Source of the DNA: Okapia johnstoni
Lineage: Eukaryota > Chordata > Mammalia > Artiodactyla > Giraffidae
Reading direction: 5' to 3'
NCBI GenBank assembly: GCA_024291935.2
Contig: CM044309.1
Coordinates: 6,076,001-6,140,000 of the forward strand
DNA length: 64,000 nucleotides
Part shown: piece by piece, positions 21,019 through 32,990 of the stretch
Position numbering within the stretch: the stretch's first letter is position 1
Layout: each line of letters starts with the position of its first letter
Notes under the pieces: generated by a model
Database searches by the model: none
Told to the model about the DNA's origin: nothing
The model's input: the letters and a program-made list of their open reading frames with translations, nothing else
Position numbers and translations under genes: made by a program

Positions 21019-22666
21019 AAGATGGTACAGTAAAGGACAGAAGCAATAAGGACCTAACAGAAGGAGAAGAGATTAAGAAGAGGTGGCAAGAAAATGCAGA
21101 AGAACTATACAAAAAAGTCTTAACGACCTGGATAACCACAATGATGTGGTCATTTGCCTAGAGGCAGACAATCTGGAGTGTGAAGTCAAGTGGGCCATAG
21201 GAAGCATTACAACAAAGCTGGTAGAGCTGATGGAATTCCAGCTGAGCTATTTAAAATCCTAAAAGATGATGTTAAAGTGCTCCACTCAATATGTCAGCAA
21301 ACGTGGAAAGCTCAGCAGTGGCCACAAGACTGGAAAAGGTCAGTTTTCATCCCTGTCCCAAAAAGGAGTAATGCCAAAGAACGTTAAAATTGACAGCTGT
21401 GCTCATTTCACAGGCATAATATTATGCTCAAAATCCTCAAGCTACATTTCAGAAGTACATGAACTGAGAACTTCCAGATGTCCCAGCTGGATTTAGAACA
21501 GGCAGAGGAAACAAAGATCAAATTGCCAACATCTGTTGGATCATAGAGAAAGCAAGGGAGTTCCAGAAAAACATCTATGTCTGCTTCATTGACTATGCCA
21601 AAGTCTTTGACTGTGCAGATCACAACAAACTGTGGAAAAATTTTAAAGAGATGGGAATACCAGACCACCTTATCTGCCTCCTGAGAAACCTGCCTGCAGT
21701 TCATGAAGCAACAGTCAGAACTGAACATGGAACAATGGACAGATGCAAAACTGGAAAAAGAGTACGTCAAGTATTGTCACCTTGCTTATTTAACATATGC
21801 AGAGTACATCATGTGAAATGCCAGGGTGGATGAATCCCAAACTAGAATCAGTGTTGCTGGGAGAAATGTCAACAACCTCAGATATGCAGATGATACAACC
21901 CTAATGGCAGAAAGTGAAGAAACTAAAGAACATCTTGATGAAGGTGAAAGAGGACAGTGAAAAAAAAACTAGCTTAAAGCTCAACACTTAAAAACTAAGA
22001 TCATGTCATCTGGTCCCATCACTTCATGCCAAATAGATGTGGAAAAAGTGGAAACAGTGACAGACTTTATTTGCCTGGGCTCCAAAAATTACTGCAGATG
22101 GTGACTGCAGCCATGAAATTAAAAGACACTTACTCCTTGGAAGAAAACCTATGACTCACCTGAGCAGCATATTAAAAGCAGAGACATCACTTTCCCGACA
22201 AAGGTCTATATAGTCAAAGCTATGATTTTTCCTGTAGTCATGTATGGATGTGAGAGTTGGACCATAAGGAAGGCTGAGCACTGAAGAATTGATGCTTTTG
22301 AAGTGTGGTGCTGGAGAAGACTCTTGAGAGTTTCTTGGACTGCAAGGATATCAAACCAGTCAATCGTAAAGGAAATCAACTCTGAATATTCATTGAAAGG
22401 ACTGATGCTAAAGCTGTATCTCCAATACTTTGGCAACCTGATGTGAAGAGCCAACTCATTGGAAAAGATCCTGATCCTGGGAAAGATTGAAGGAAGGAGG
22501 AGAAGGAGATGACAGAGGATGAGATGGTTGGATGGTGTCACTGACTCAATGGACATGAGTTTGAGCAAGCTCCGGGAGATGGTGAAGAACAGGGAGGCCT
22601 GGTGTTCTGCAGTCCATGGGATTACCAAGAGTCGTACATGACTTAGCAACTGAACAAGAACAACAG
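21019..22666 (+). mobile_element. BovB LINE, 1.65-kb degraded sense copy
   Basis: This is the longest sense BovB run in the window. It begins in the endonuclease-RT linker (AAGAGGTGGCAAGAAAATGC), passes the fingers (ADGIPAELFKIL), motif A region (FIDYAKVFD near 21588), motif B region and YADDTTLMAE (near 21885), and ends at the 3' terminus with AACAAGAACAACAG. Several frameshifts (for example near 21385, 21780, 21920 and 22090) scatter the protein over all three frames, so it is a dead copy. No TSD was found. Confidence 0.88.
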
Positions 22667-22974
22667 TACTATCAAAAATGAAATAGAACACTTGCTTCTA
22701 CCCGCTACATCAATCATTCATCATCTTCATTTATTTATTGAAGAATCAGCATCAAGACAAAAGGATTTCACAATAATTATTATGTTTCATATCACTGAGC
22801 CACCAAGGAAGCCCATTCCATACAGTGTAGATAATTTGAATAGTGCCACTTCGGATTCACTGTAATCTTTTAGATTATCATTTTATTGGTAACTAAAAAT
22901 CCATATTGACAGAATACTTTTCTGATTGCCTTATTTGAAACAAAATAAGTCAATACCTCAATGTGATATTTAGC
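22667..22974. other. Unassigned, with tiny SINE-like scrap
   Basis: CACTGAGCCACCAAGGAAGC at about 22795-22815 matches the start of a Bov-tA head in antisense, but nothing more of the SINE remains. Otherwise unassigned. Confidence 0.4.
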
Positions 22975-23475
22975 CTCTAAGATGACCCCAGTAATTTTCA
23001 ACTTCTCATCTTTGTAATCTACTGCAGTCTCCTCTCACAAGGTTAATCTGTGTGACCACTAGGATGTTACTGAAATTGCAAAGTTTGAATTCTGAGCATA
23101 GGTCATAGAAAACACTGCTACTTCTGCCTTCCTCCTCCTAGGACTGCTGGCTCTAAGGGAAAACTACAATGTTGTGAGAACAGTTAAGCAATCTTTTTAA
23201 GAGGTCCATGTCGAAGGGACTATACTTTCTGCCAACTGCCAGAACAAATTCTTTGGGCACAGAAAAGTCATTCCAGAAGTAGACCCTGTAATCCCAGCCA
23301 CATCTTCAATGACTGCAGCCCTGGAGGAAATCTCTACAACTTCATGAAAGATCCCAAGCTAGAACCACCTGCTAAGCCTCTTCCAAATTTGTGACCCACA
23401 GGAACTATGTGAACTGACAAATGTTAATTATTATAGTAAGATGCCAAACTTTGGAGTAAGATGTTCTATAACTAT
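22975..23475 (+). mobile_element. MaLR/MLT1-like LTR remnant
   Basis: The start (GCCTCTAAGATGACCCC) and the end (GTGACCCACAGGAACTATG followed by TTAATTATTATAGTAAG) match the ends of an old mammalian MaLR-type LTR in sense. The middle is strongly diverged, so the family call is tentative. Confidence 0.4.
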
Positions 23476-24263
23476 TACACTCCGTTTGTTAAAAAATAAT
23501 AATAATAACAAGGTCCAGATAATTTATTGGACCACCAAGAGCTAGGCCTTCCAAAAATATAATAAATGAGGATCATGGCCTTCATTGAGTCCTTGTAAAC
23601 TTTAACTGATTGCTAACTATTCACAATACTACTGTCTTGCTTTATTAACAATTTTACTGAGTTTCTATGGCCTTGATATAATAAAAAAAAATGTGACGGC
23701 TTTTAGTGCAGAATAATAAAATGTTTTACTGACCTTATTAAGGATATGTCATGAGGTTAGCTCAAAAAAGCTAAGCTGAAATACAAATTATATAGGTCAA
23801 ATGGTTCCTCTATTTTGTAGCATTTTTAAAAATCTTCTCCAAATTCAAACTCCCTCCAAACATTCCAGTATCCATATCCCATAATAAACAATAAAGTTTT
23901 ATTTGAAGAATGTGGAGAGGGGGAACAACTGAGTAATTACACTACCCAATGTATATGTTGCCTACATAAAAGATTTTCTATCAATTAAAAATGGCTACTC
24001 AAGATGAAAGGTAAACTGAGACATCTATGTTTGTGTAGTAGAACAAACTGGACTTTATAGCAGCTATTATAAGGAAGAGTACATGTTATTTCTATCATGG
24101 ATTCAAGTGGTGTTCTGAAGTTGGCTCTTACTGATTCATGAAGAACTGTTTCATACATCTCAGGAATTTTGAGAGAAACAGTTGAACCATCATTAACTTC
24201 AAATTATTCATGGTGGGAATATTTATACAATGGAAATTGGCAGATATTGTTACAAATCAGGGC

Positions 24264-24313
<50 letters not shown>

Positions 24314-26894
24314 GGTGGTGATCATAGCGATGTTTTATTTTGTTTTGTTATTTTCCTTTCCAGAAAGCCATTTTACCAACACACTACTAGCTACAACCTG
24401 AACATTGAGTTCAAACATTTGAAATGTGGTCTTGGATTCACATATTTTCCCAATTTTTAAAATTTATAGATGACAGTTTAGATTCTGTGTTTTGTATTTT
24501 TACTTTCATAATTTGTTTCTTTTACACATAAGAGAAAAAGTCAGTAGCTTTTCTGCTCTCAAGTACGGATTTCACTAGATTGTCCTTGGTATAAGAAATG
24601 AGAAAAGCAATTTTTGATTAATAAAAAGCATTTTAATGCTCAATATAACCGATATTTTCAAAGACATCTTTTGAGCAAATTTCAGTACTATCTGGATAAC
24701 CTGTTACCATGCATGTGTGCCACTTAATAATTTGTCTGAGAAGGGCAGTGTAAAATATAAAGTATTTATAATCAAGCGATCTTTGTGTATCCAAAGATAT
24801 CATTTTCATGTATTTCTCAATTCATTAATTATTATGATTTACTCCATAAATTGTTTAAAAAAATAAAAGTAAACTACCTTCTATAAACTCTCAAATGTTT
24901 GTTATTTAGCTGCTGAGATTTGTCATATAGTAACATCTAATTTTGTCTTTACAAGAAAAATGTAAAATATGAATACGTGTACAGAATAAACAGAATAAAA
25001 CCTCACTGACACCTCCAGTAATATCCTGTGTCTATTTAAACTACCACATAGCTTTCATAAAAATCTCCTGATCAGAGTTCTGAAAATTGTGAAGTAAAGG
25101 TATTATTATTACTCATGGTGAGGAAATTCTCTATTTCAATATTCAGTGGCCCATCTTACCACTTTCTACTCCTTATTTATTTTCCTTTTTACTAAGAAGT
25201 AAATTCCTAATGATGAGAGGAAATTTTTAAAATTAGAGCAGCAAAGTATAGCAGAATGATCTGTAACAAATGTACATAGAGTTGTCATCCAGACAGATCT
25301 TCAGCTATGAGTGATAACTAAATCTACCAGTTCTTATGTGATATCCATTCAAAAGATCAGGAAAAATGAAAAAATGGCCAACTCCAATTGTTTATACTTG
25401 TGATTTATTATCCTAAATAAATCTATTTTCAAAAAACTAGGCAATCAATTACTTTGTTAGGAGCTTCCAAACGATTCTGATCATTCAAAAACATCTTATC
25501 TCTGATTTTATTTCTCTATTATATTAGCACAAGAAATGAAATGTAAGGCACTTTAAAAGAGAATTTGGATACACTTTAAATATGTAATTAGTATGCAATC
25601 AATATGCATGAGTGATATGTGATATGCCTTGAATATGCATGCTCATACTTACAAAACAACAAAATGATATCCTTAATTTCCTCTAATGATTATGAACATT
25701 TGGGAGAAGATTCAATATCTAGTGTGCTCAAGTTACTTTCCCCACTGATTTTCCCCAAAGTTTGAACATAGGGGTCTTTCAAATCATTCTATGAAAGAAG
25801 GAAGCAATGGAAAACCAGTGAATGAAAAACTATTCAAGACTTGATTTTTCCCATTAAAACACACCCACATACACAAACTATGTATTACAAACTCTCCACA
25901 GTATTTCATGTTTTAAAATCCTTCTCTAACTCAAGGATAGCATCAATGGATACATTCATAAAGCTGAATAATAAAAAAGCAGTCTGCAGAAAAAAAAAGA
26001 TTCATTATGTTGTGCTTCAGTATTTTTACTTTGGACAGTATCTTACCAGGAGTAGTTCCATTTATAAGCAAGTAATCTAAACTACAGCCTCTCAGCGTCC
26101 TGTCTCCTAACTATTGTGAGAGGAGGTGGGTAAACTACTCTTTTGCTGTAAAGTTTTATCCTCTATGGGATGAAAGAAACCTTAGTGTAATAACTTGAAC
26201 AGTGCTTTCTTGTAAAGCCTGTGAAAACACTTTATATCCTGTAGGAACTGAGTCAAAAAATCCCCTTTTGAGGCCACAGGATGTCATTTTAGTGAACTAC
26301 AGTGTCTCTTTCAGTGGATTATACACTGTTAACTATAGTCTTCAGATACACAAAAGGAGCTACAGGAATCAGAGACTCCTTGTTTCCTCATGAACAGGTC
26401 CAGTGGACTCTCTTCAACTGAGACCAGAGCATTTTAGGCTAATCAGTCAGTCGGTCAGTTTGTCAGAATATTTTTTACCATTTACTTTTAACTGGGGACT
26501 CTATTCAGATAAGAAAAATTAATCAAAAGATACTGACTAATTTCAGAAGAATAAATTTCAGACTTATAAATCAATAAAACAATTTTGACTTATATGAATA
26601 AAAATTCATATGAATAAAAAATTAGGGGCATTTGTTTGGTTAAGTTATAGTCCAACAATACTAACTTGCCTATGTTATTTCTCTTCTAAATTCAAAATGC
26701 TTTCTCAAGCCTATGAACATAGGTGGACTAGCCCTCTGCCTGAGAGGCGTTTTTCTCCCTTGTTTCTCTAGCATCCTAATGTTTACTGATGCATCAAAGC
26801 CCAGTTCAGGTGTCGTTTGCTCTAATAAATCTTCACCGTTCAACTCATCCCTTCTTAAAAGGTGATTATTTATTCATTTGTTCATAGTTAACAA
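23476..26894. other. Unassigned, repeat-poor AT-rich DNA
   Basis: About 3.4 kb free of ruminant SINEs and BovB, apart from the TG microsatellite at 24265. Open frames at 24210-24460 are translations of that microsatellite. No conserved-looking block stands out by eye. Confidence 0.5.
24265..24314. repeat. (TG)n microsatellite, 22 pure units
   Basis: TG repeats run without a break from 24265 to 24308, then CGTGTGG. A pure run of this length is expected to vary between individuals. Confidence 0.97.
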
Positions 26895-27434
26895 GCTTTG
26901 TTTTTTAGAGAAGTTTTAGGTTCACTACAAATTTGGGCAATAAGTACAGAGAGCTCCCACATACACCCTGCCCCTGGACACATCCCTTCTTGCACCATCA
27001 ACATATTGCACCAGAGTGGTACTTCTGCTGTAACTGATAAACCTACACTGACACATCACAATCACCCAAAATCCATAGTTTACATTGAAGTTCACTTGAC
27101 GTACATTCTAGGGATTTTGACAAATGTATAATGGCATATATCCACCATTGCAGTTACATGGAAAACTTTCATTGCCCTAAAACTCCCTTGTGCTCCATCT
27201 AGTCAACCCTGCTTCCTCCCTAACTCCTGGCAACCACTGATCTTTTCAATGTCTCCATAGCTTTACCTTTTCCAAAATGTCATATATTTGGAATCACAAA
27301 TTATGTAGCCTCTTCAAATTGGCTTCTTTCACTTAGCAATACACATTTAAAAATCCTCCCTGTCTTTTCATGGTTTAATAGCTCATTTTCTCTTTGCACT
27401 GAATAATATTCCATTATCTGGATGAACCAGTTTA
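26895..27434 (-). mobile_element. Old L1M 3' region, antisense, left part
   Basis: The blocks GTTTTAGGTTCACTACAAA, GGGATTTTGACAAATGTATA, CTGGCAACCACTGATCTTTT and TGAATAATATTCCATTATCT follow the order of a placental L1M 3' end read antisense. It resumes at 27713 after the SINE insertion. Non-coding. Confidence 0.7.
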
Positions 27435-27712
27435 TCAGTTGGCAAAAAATCTGCCTGCAATGCAGGAGATCCCAGTTCATTCCCTGGAGAAGGGATAGGC
27501 TACCCACTCCAGTATTCTTGGGCTTCCCTGTGGCTCAGCTGGTAAAGAATCTGCCTGCAATGCAGGAGACCTGGGTTCGATCCCAGGGTTGGGAATATCC
27601 CCTGGAGAAGGGAAAGGCTACCCACTCCAGTATTCTGACCTGAAGAATTCCATGGACTGTATAATTCATGGGGTCGCAAAGAGTTGGACACGACTGAGTG
27701 ACTTTCACTTCA
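27435..27712 (+). mobile_element. Head-duplicated Bov-tA SINE
   Basis: A partial Bov-tA (head and body start, ending CACTCCAGTATTCTTG at about 27520) is followed directly by a complete Bov-tA starting GGCTTCCCTGTGGCTCAGC. The second head has an intact B box (GGTTCGATCC) and the element ends with GACACGACTGAGTGACTTTC. The same junction occurs in the copy at 37078, so the dimer probably moved as one unit. It sits inside the old L1M. Confidence 0.9.
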
Positions 27713-27790
27713 CTATGGAAGGAATCTTGGTGACTTTGAAATTTTAGCAATTACGAATAACACTGCTGTAAACATGCCTGTGCAGATTTT
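27713..27790 (-). mobile_element. Old L1M 3' region, antisense, right part
   Basis: GGTGACTTTGAAATTTTAGC, ACGAATAACACTGCTGTAAA and ATGCCTGTGCAGATTTTTAT continue the antisense L1M order seen before the SINE. Confidence 0.65.
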
Positions 27791-28189
27791 TATTGAATAT
27801 TTATGGAATCAGCACATACATAACAAGTGCTGACTCGTTGGCAAGCTCTGTGTTAGGTAATGATGTCCATGTCTGTGACAGAGGCATGACCTATGAGAAG
27901 ATTATGAGTGGTATTATTGGGAATATAATGAGAAGTATGAAACCTCCCCATAAAAATAGGCGGCGGCAGCAAAATACAACTATAACTCTGGGCATATAGT
28001 ATGCCTGTAGATCAGACACATCGCTCAGGGCTTGACATGTATCATGGCATTCTTAAAACTTATAATGTATTCTTGGATTTCCAAAGGGAAAAAAAAAGTT
28101 ACAAATGGAAGAAATACACCAACATTACAAATACTAATGAGAGATCAAGAAAGAAAAATACTAAAAATGTCTTATTGGATTTTCTAATC
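27791..28189. other. Unassigned non-coding DNA
   Basis: No gene or clear repeat. CTCTGTGTTAGGTAATGATG near 27846 hints at an L2 end, but too weakly to name it. Confidence 0.45.
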
Positions 28190-28435
28190 GGAAGTTTATT
28201 GGTAAACTTGGGAAGAATGTTTAAGTGCTGCTTTATGTCAGATATTATCCTAATCATCTTACATCTCATAGGTGATGTAATCCACATAATAAAACTATAG
28301 AGAAGTATTACCATTTTCCCCAATTTACACACGAGAAAGCAACACTGAAGTATATAGAGATTGAGTGATTTGCCCTACACTACACTATTAGTACCAGCTG
28401 AAGGTAAGATGTAAACTTGGCAACTGGCTAAAAGC
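28190..28435 (-). mobile_element. MIR SINE, antisense
   Basis: TTTATGTCAGATATTATCCT, CTCATAGGTGATGTAATCC, CCATTTTCCCCAATTTACAC and TTGAGTGATTTGCCCTACAC follow the MIR antisense order (family CCCCATTTTACAGATGAGG then AAGTAACTTGCCCAAGGTC). Confidence 0.7.
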
Positions 28436-28894
28436 CTCATGTTCACTTTGCTATACCACATCTTGGCTTATGGTCACAAGCATTCCTAGTTGAAAACTGC
28501 TTATACCATTTCCAGAGCGTTCAGGGGAGTCTAGATTTGAGAGTAATCTTTCAACCTAATGTGATAGTAATTATTTTTCCCTCCTTTTCTAGAAATCTCC
28601 TTCCCTAGAAGGAAGAATTTTCCAAAGCAATTCCTTCCTAATTTATTTTAGGCCATTTATCTGCGCCATCTACAGACTATGTAATATGACAATATTGTTT
28701 CTACTAGCACTATTATAAGAGGCAGTGCCGCTTCTACTGAAATTGTAACAGACCTATAGCATGGTCCTTTTGGTATTTTAAAAACAAATAGTCAATGGAA
28801 AGGAGCCAAGTGGGCCTATTTAATAGTGAATGTCTCTCCACAAGAAATTGCTGTTATTTGAAACATGCTTTATAAATACAAAATTGCATGGTGT

Positions 28895-29035
28895 CGTGGT
28901 CAGCACAGGCTGTGAAGTCAGAACAACTCACACCATCACTTCCTGACTAGGAGATTTCAGATAGACCTTAACCAGTCTGACAATTCCCACTTATCATTTT
29001 TTAAAAATAACCCATACATACTTTAGAATGAAGGC
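28895..29035 (+). mobile_element. MIR SINE, sense remnant
   Basis: GTGGTCAGCACAGGCTGTGA then AGTCAGAACAACTCACACC resembles the tRNA-like head of MIR (family AGAGCACGGGCTCTGGAGTC), followed by CACTTCCTGACTAGGAG and a degraded core. Confidence 0.6.
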
Positions 29036-29079
29036 TGTAAATCATAAAATGTAAATCATCAATTTGCAGATTTTATATA

Positions 29080-29086
<7 letters not shown>

Positions 29087-29124
<38 letters not shown>
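29087..29124. repeat. (TA)n microsatellite, 19 units
   Basis: An uninterrupted TA run preceded by TGTGTG. A second, shorter TA run lies at about 29407-29422. Confidence 0.97.
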
Positions 29125-29127
<3 letters not shown>

Positions 29128-29174
29128 AAGTATTCCACATATGTTGAATTTAATTGTATTAGAGTTCTCCTGAG

Positions 29175-29330
29175 AGCATTTGTAGCTATTATCTTAATTC
29201 ATCAATTCAACAGCCTGATAGAATCCCATTGTATACAGGAAGGTATTGAAGCTCAGAGAAACTAAGTGACTTGCTACAATTCAGCGAGCTAATGCGTCAA
29301 GAGAGCTAGAGTCTAACTCTGAATGATTCG
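29175..29330 (-). mobile_element. MIR SINE, antisense remnant
   Basis: AGGTATTGAAGCTCAGAGAA then ACTAAGTGACTTGCTACAA and TTCAGCGAGCTAATGCGTC match the MIR antisense order (family GAAACTGAGGCACAGAGAGG then AAGTAACTTGCC and CAGCTAGTAAG). Confidence 0.65.
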
Positions 29331-30869
29331 TGTAGGGAACAATGGCAGAGGGAGGTTCAAATGTATTGGAAGTCTCTGAAAAATAAAGCAAAAAAAAAGA
29401 AGCTGTGTATATATATATATATGTGACATATATGTATATATTACATAATTTTTCTGTATAAATGCATTCTGTATCAACTCTAATATTTCTTTTAAAAATA
29501 TCTGAATAATTCAAACATTTTCCTGCAAAATAAACCTTTCTAAATTGTACTTATAAAATGTTTTGCAGAAGAAATAAACCAATTATTTTTTTCCTTTTCT
29601 TGCATAGTTACATCTTCTAATGTTTCTTATAATGGACTGATCCTTCTATGTATTTTAAAATTAATATTAATAAGGCAGCTTCAAATGTACTTTGCAACTC
29701 TACATCCTTAATTGTCAATTTGTCTTCAGTTGAGTAGTCACAAAGTATTTTGTTTAGCTTTAATGTTCATTACTGGCCACCAAAACAAAATAGATTTTCT
29801 TTTATTTGAATAAAGATAAATTCTATGTATTAAGGTTCTATAGATACATTTTATGATGCTCAAATATTTTCCTTAGTTGGTAATATATTGTTTTTGTTGT
29901 TTCTCATTATTTAAGAAAAGCACTTCCATTGCTAAGATAGAGAAAATGTTTATATATGTAATAAAAGTAATAATCATAAAACTGCCTTAAAGCAAAACAA
30001 ATTCCATCCAAAAATCTATAAACACTTCATTAATAGTACAATTACATGCAGTTTTTATACCCAGAAGACCATCTAAATAAAAATGTAGTCATCTTAATTA
30101 GTAACACTATCAATTTGCATTAACCACATTAAAGTTGCATAAAAAGAACAAAATCTTTACCTCATTTCTCTTGTTAAAGGTTTTAGAAATTATACCACGT
30201 ATGTAGGAAAATAATAAACCTTGAAGAGTTATTCTTTATTTTTCTCACTTCATACAGCCTTATTTTTAAAGGCCTGTAATTTATTTAATTGTTTGAATAT
30301 TCTTGAGTTATCCAAATCATGTCTGTTTTTCTGTCTTTTATTCGAGAACTGTTTCATGGTCACCCTTACCAAAAAATGCTAACTCAACTCTGTTCCTGCT
30401 TAGCGGCGGTCTCCTAGGGATGGCTTGCTGGTGCTTATGCACAGTTCCACGCAGGACTTTGGGAGAGTACCTATTAGCTTCTATTCCTAGAAGGGAAACA
30501 ATTTAATCAGCAGGGGTCATGATTAAACTTTTAAAATTCTGTTTAATTATTAAATCTGGTTGACAGTGCTTGGCTGACTTTCACATTGAGCCTTCTGTTA
30601 TCAAAATCCTCTTACTTTGTTGCAAATGCTTTTCTCAAAACTAGGAAAGTGATAAGTGTCATTCTAGAGCACACAGTGCTGACTCAGGGTACTCTTTCTC
30701 CTTTTTAAACCATTTCATTATGGTCCATCCCTAACATAAAATTACATTGTACTTTTAAATGTTATTTGTAAGGTCACATTTTCCCACATAAACAATCTTG
30801 TCCATTGCCATCAGGCTTATGCTTAATTCTGGGTACAATATTGCTCATTGTCACCCTGGAAAATGTCTT
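29331..30869. other. Unassigned, strongly AT-rich DNA
   Basis: About 1.5 kb without young repeats. A slightly GC-richer island around 30390-30470 (AGCGGCGGTCTCC) sits in otherwise AT-rich DNA. No gene recognised. Confidence 0.5.
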
Positions 30870-30985
30870 GTGTATCTGTGACCTTCCCTCTCCTGCAGGA
30901 ATGAAATGGTATTAACTACACAGGGTTATTGTGAAGGCTAAATAAACAAGTCTGGTGAACTGCCCAGCATAGTGTGATGTGTAGG
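30870..30985 (+). mobile_element. MIR SINE, sense remnant
   Basis: GTGACCTTCCCTCTCCTGCA, ATGGTATTAACTACACAGGG, TTATTGTGAAGGCTAAATAA and TGAACTGCCCAGCATAGTG track the MIR core and 3' half (family GGTTGTTGTGAGGATTAAAT, AGTGCCTGGCACATAG). Confidence 0.65.
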
Positions 30986-31468
30986 GAGTAGCCAGGTTCT
31001 CATACCAGGAGGTTCACCTGCAGACATGAATTCTTGGGAGCACCTTTCCCTTCACACTGTGATGCTGATATCATTTTTTGTCATTGTCGCCATAATCCTC
31101 ATAGCAACTTAATTCAATTTTCTTTACTATGTGTTTTAGTATGTGTCTTCTGAAGCTAGATTCTCAACAAATGGGCTTTTCTTTTCTTTTTTTTTTAACA
31201 ATGAGGAAGATTTAAAAGGAAAATAAGGAAAAGAGAAGAAAAAAAGTAAGGAAAATTCCCTCTTTATTTCTGGTAATATAGCCTATTGTAGCCATTTTTA
31301 AACTATGTGTCTCTGAAAACCCTGGTCTACCACATGCAAAAAGGTTTTTTTTTTTTCTTTTTTTAATAGCATATTTTTCTATATTTCCTTTTTAGGCCCT
31401 TTCTAACTTCCTTTATGCCCTATTCCCTAACTCTCAAGTATTCAGAGCCCTGCACTACTGAATAGTTT
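30986..31468. other. Unassigned non-coding DNA
   Basis: Contains poly(T)-rich runs near 31187 and 31348. No gene or named repeat seen. Confidence 0.5.
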
Positions 31469-31683
31469 GGCTTCCCTGGTGGCTCAGGTGGTAAAGAATC
31501 CACCTGCAGTGCAGGAGATCCAAGAGAATCAAGTTCGATCCCTGGGTCAAGAAGATCCCCTGGAGAAGGGAATGGCAACCCACTTCAGTATTCTAGCCTG
31601 GAAAATCCCAGGGACAGAGGAGCCTGGTGGGCTACAGTCCAGGGTGTCTCAAAGAGTCGGATATAACTGAGCAACTAAGCACT
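31469..31683 (+). mobile_element. Bov-tA SINE with small head insertion
   Basis: Full layout with an intact TGGCTCAGGTGG and GTTCGATCC. The head carries about 6-8 extra bases (GATCCAAGAGAATCAAG where the family has GACCTGG), between the A and B boxes. The tail ends GGATATAACTGAGCAACTAA. Confidence 0.92.
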
Positions 31684-31844
31684 ACTTTATGCTTCCCAGT
31701 ATACCTTCCCAAAGAAGCTTCACCTCGAAGTCTTATCTGTCCTCCAATTCTTCAAAATTATCTCACCCTGATAAAAGCCCTCATTCTTTCAAAGAGTTGG
31801 TTTCAACTTGGTGTTAGAAAAGAATTGATTTTTTGAAATGATTT

Positions 31845-32089
31845 ATGTGACTATACGGGGTTCCCTGGTGGCTCAGATGGTAAAGAATTCGCCTGCAATG
31901 CAAGAGCCACTGGAGACCCGGGTTCAGTCCCTGGGTTGGGAAGATCCCCTGGAGAAGGGAATGGCAATCCACTTGAGTATTCTTGTCTGGAGAATCCCAT
32001 GGATAGAGGAGCCTGGCAGGCTACAGTCCATGGGTTGCAAAGAGTCAGACACAACGGAGCAATTTGCACTTCACTTCACATGTGAATAT
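31845..32089 (+). mobile_element. Bov-tA SINE with near-perfect TSD
   Basis: The element spans about 31857-32079. ATGTGACTATA before it and ATGTGAATATA after it differ by one base and fit a TSD. The head carries an extra GCCACTGGA-like insertion between the A and B boxes, and the B box is GGTTCAGTCC. The two Bov-tA copies in this kilobase have different head insertions, so they came from separate events. Confidence 0.9.
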
Positions 32090-32667
32090 ATGGATGGCCC
32101 TTAACTCCTTCACCCTGCTTATACTGGAAAGAGAGGAAAGAGGCACACAGATATGTTTTTGACAGACTGTCAGAAATTTGCACTACAACAAAGGGGGAAA
32201 ACACATACAATGTCAGAGAGGGAATCTTGCATGAGGGCAAGAACTGTCATCTTTAATCAAACCAGGGAGATCTACTTCACTGGCCCAGGATCAGACCCTC
32301 CAGTATTTTCTGCTTCTGAAATTAAATCATCATCATCATCTATTTCCAAGCCTGTAGCTTTATTTATTTGTTTGTTTATTACAGCTCTGAGTATTTGGTA
32401 GTTTTTGGTTTTTGCACACTGACTCCCACTGGAAAGTCTCAGGAGGCTCCCAAGATGCAAGCAAACGCACAAAGTCCGTGTCGTGTGTGTGCCCGTGTGG
32501 TTTGTAAAGACGATGTTTATTTACCAAGGAATCTTGCTCTGCTCAGAAGCTGTGTTCAATAACAGCATATTAAACCTCAGAACTGATTATGCTGTATGAA
32601 GCAAAGGCATCATCTGATATCTCTGGGTCCATGGGCAGTGTATAACATTTCTTTTTGCTGTCTCCTT
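32090..32667. other. Unassigned, short ATC repeat inside
   Basis: An ATCATCATCATC run at about 32327-32340 is the only clear structure. Open frames over it are shadows of each other on opposite strands. Confidence 0.5.
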
Positions 32668-32990
32668 TTTTAATTAATTTGATTTTTATTGAAGGATAAT
32701 TGTTTTACAGACTTTGGCTGTTTTCTGTCAAACCTCAACATGAATCAGCCATAGGTATACATATATCCCCTCACTTTTGAGCCTCCCTCCAATCTCCCAC
32801 ACCATCCCACCCCTCCAGGTTGATACAGAGCCCCTGTTTGAGTTTCCTGAGCCATACAGCAAATTCCCATTGGCTCTCTAGTTTACATATGGTAATGTAA
32901 GTTTCCATGTTACTCTTTCCATCCATCTCACCCTCTCCTCCCCTCTCCACATGTCCAGAAATCTATTCTCTATGTCTGTTTCTTTGAGCT
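32668..32990 (-). mobile_element. Ruminant L1 3' UTR, antisense
   Basis: TTTTTATTGAAGGATAATTG, CCTCAACATGAATCAGCCAT, ATAGGTATACATATATCCCC, GTTGATACAGAGCCCCTGTT and CATACAGCAAATTCCCATTG reproduce a cattle-type L1 3' UTR read backwards, in correct order and with low divergence. No ORF2 sequence precedes the tail, so it is a heavily 5'-truncated insertion. Confidence 0.8.

Noticed and set aside
22206..22691. 161-codon minus-strand frame
   Set aside because: Antisense shadow of the BovB C-terminal region. The same pseudo-protein appears opposite every BovB 3' end in the window, for example 57315-57875.
24210..24460. Open frames rich in Cys/Val
   Set aside because: They are translations of the (TG)n microsatellite.
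27537..27592. tRNA-like sequence with A and B boxes
   Set aside because: It is the tRNA-derived head of a Bov-tA SINE. The anticodon arm and acceptor stem are not maintained, and the same sequence recurs throughout the window.
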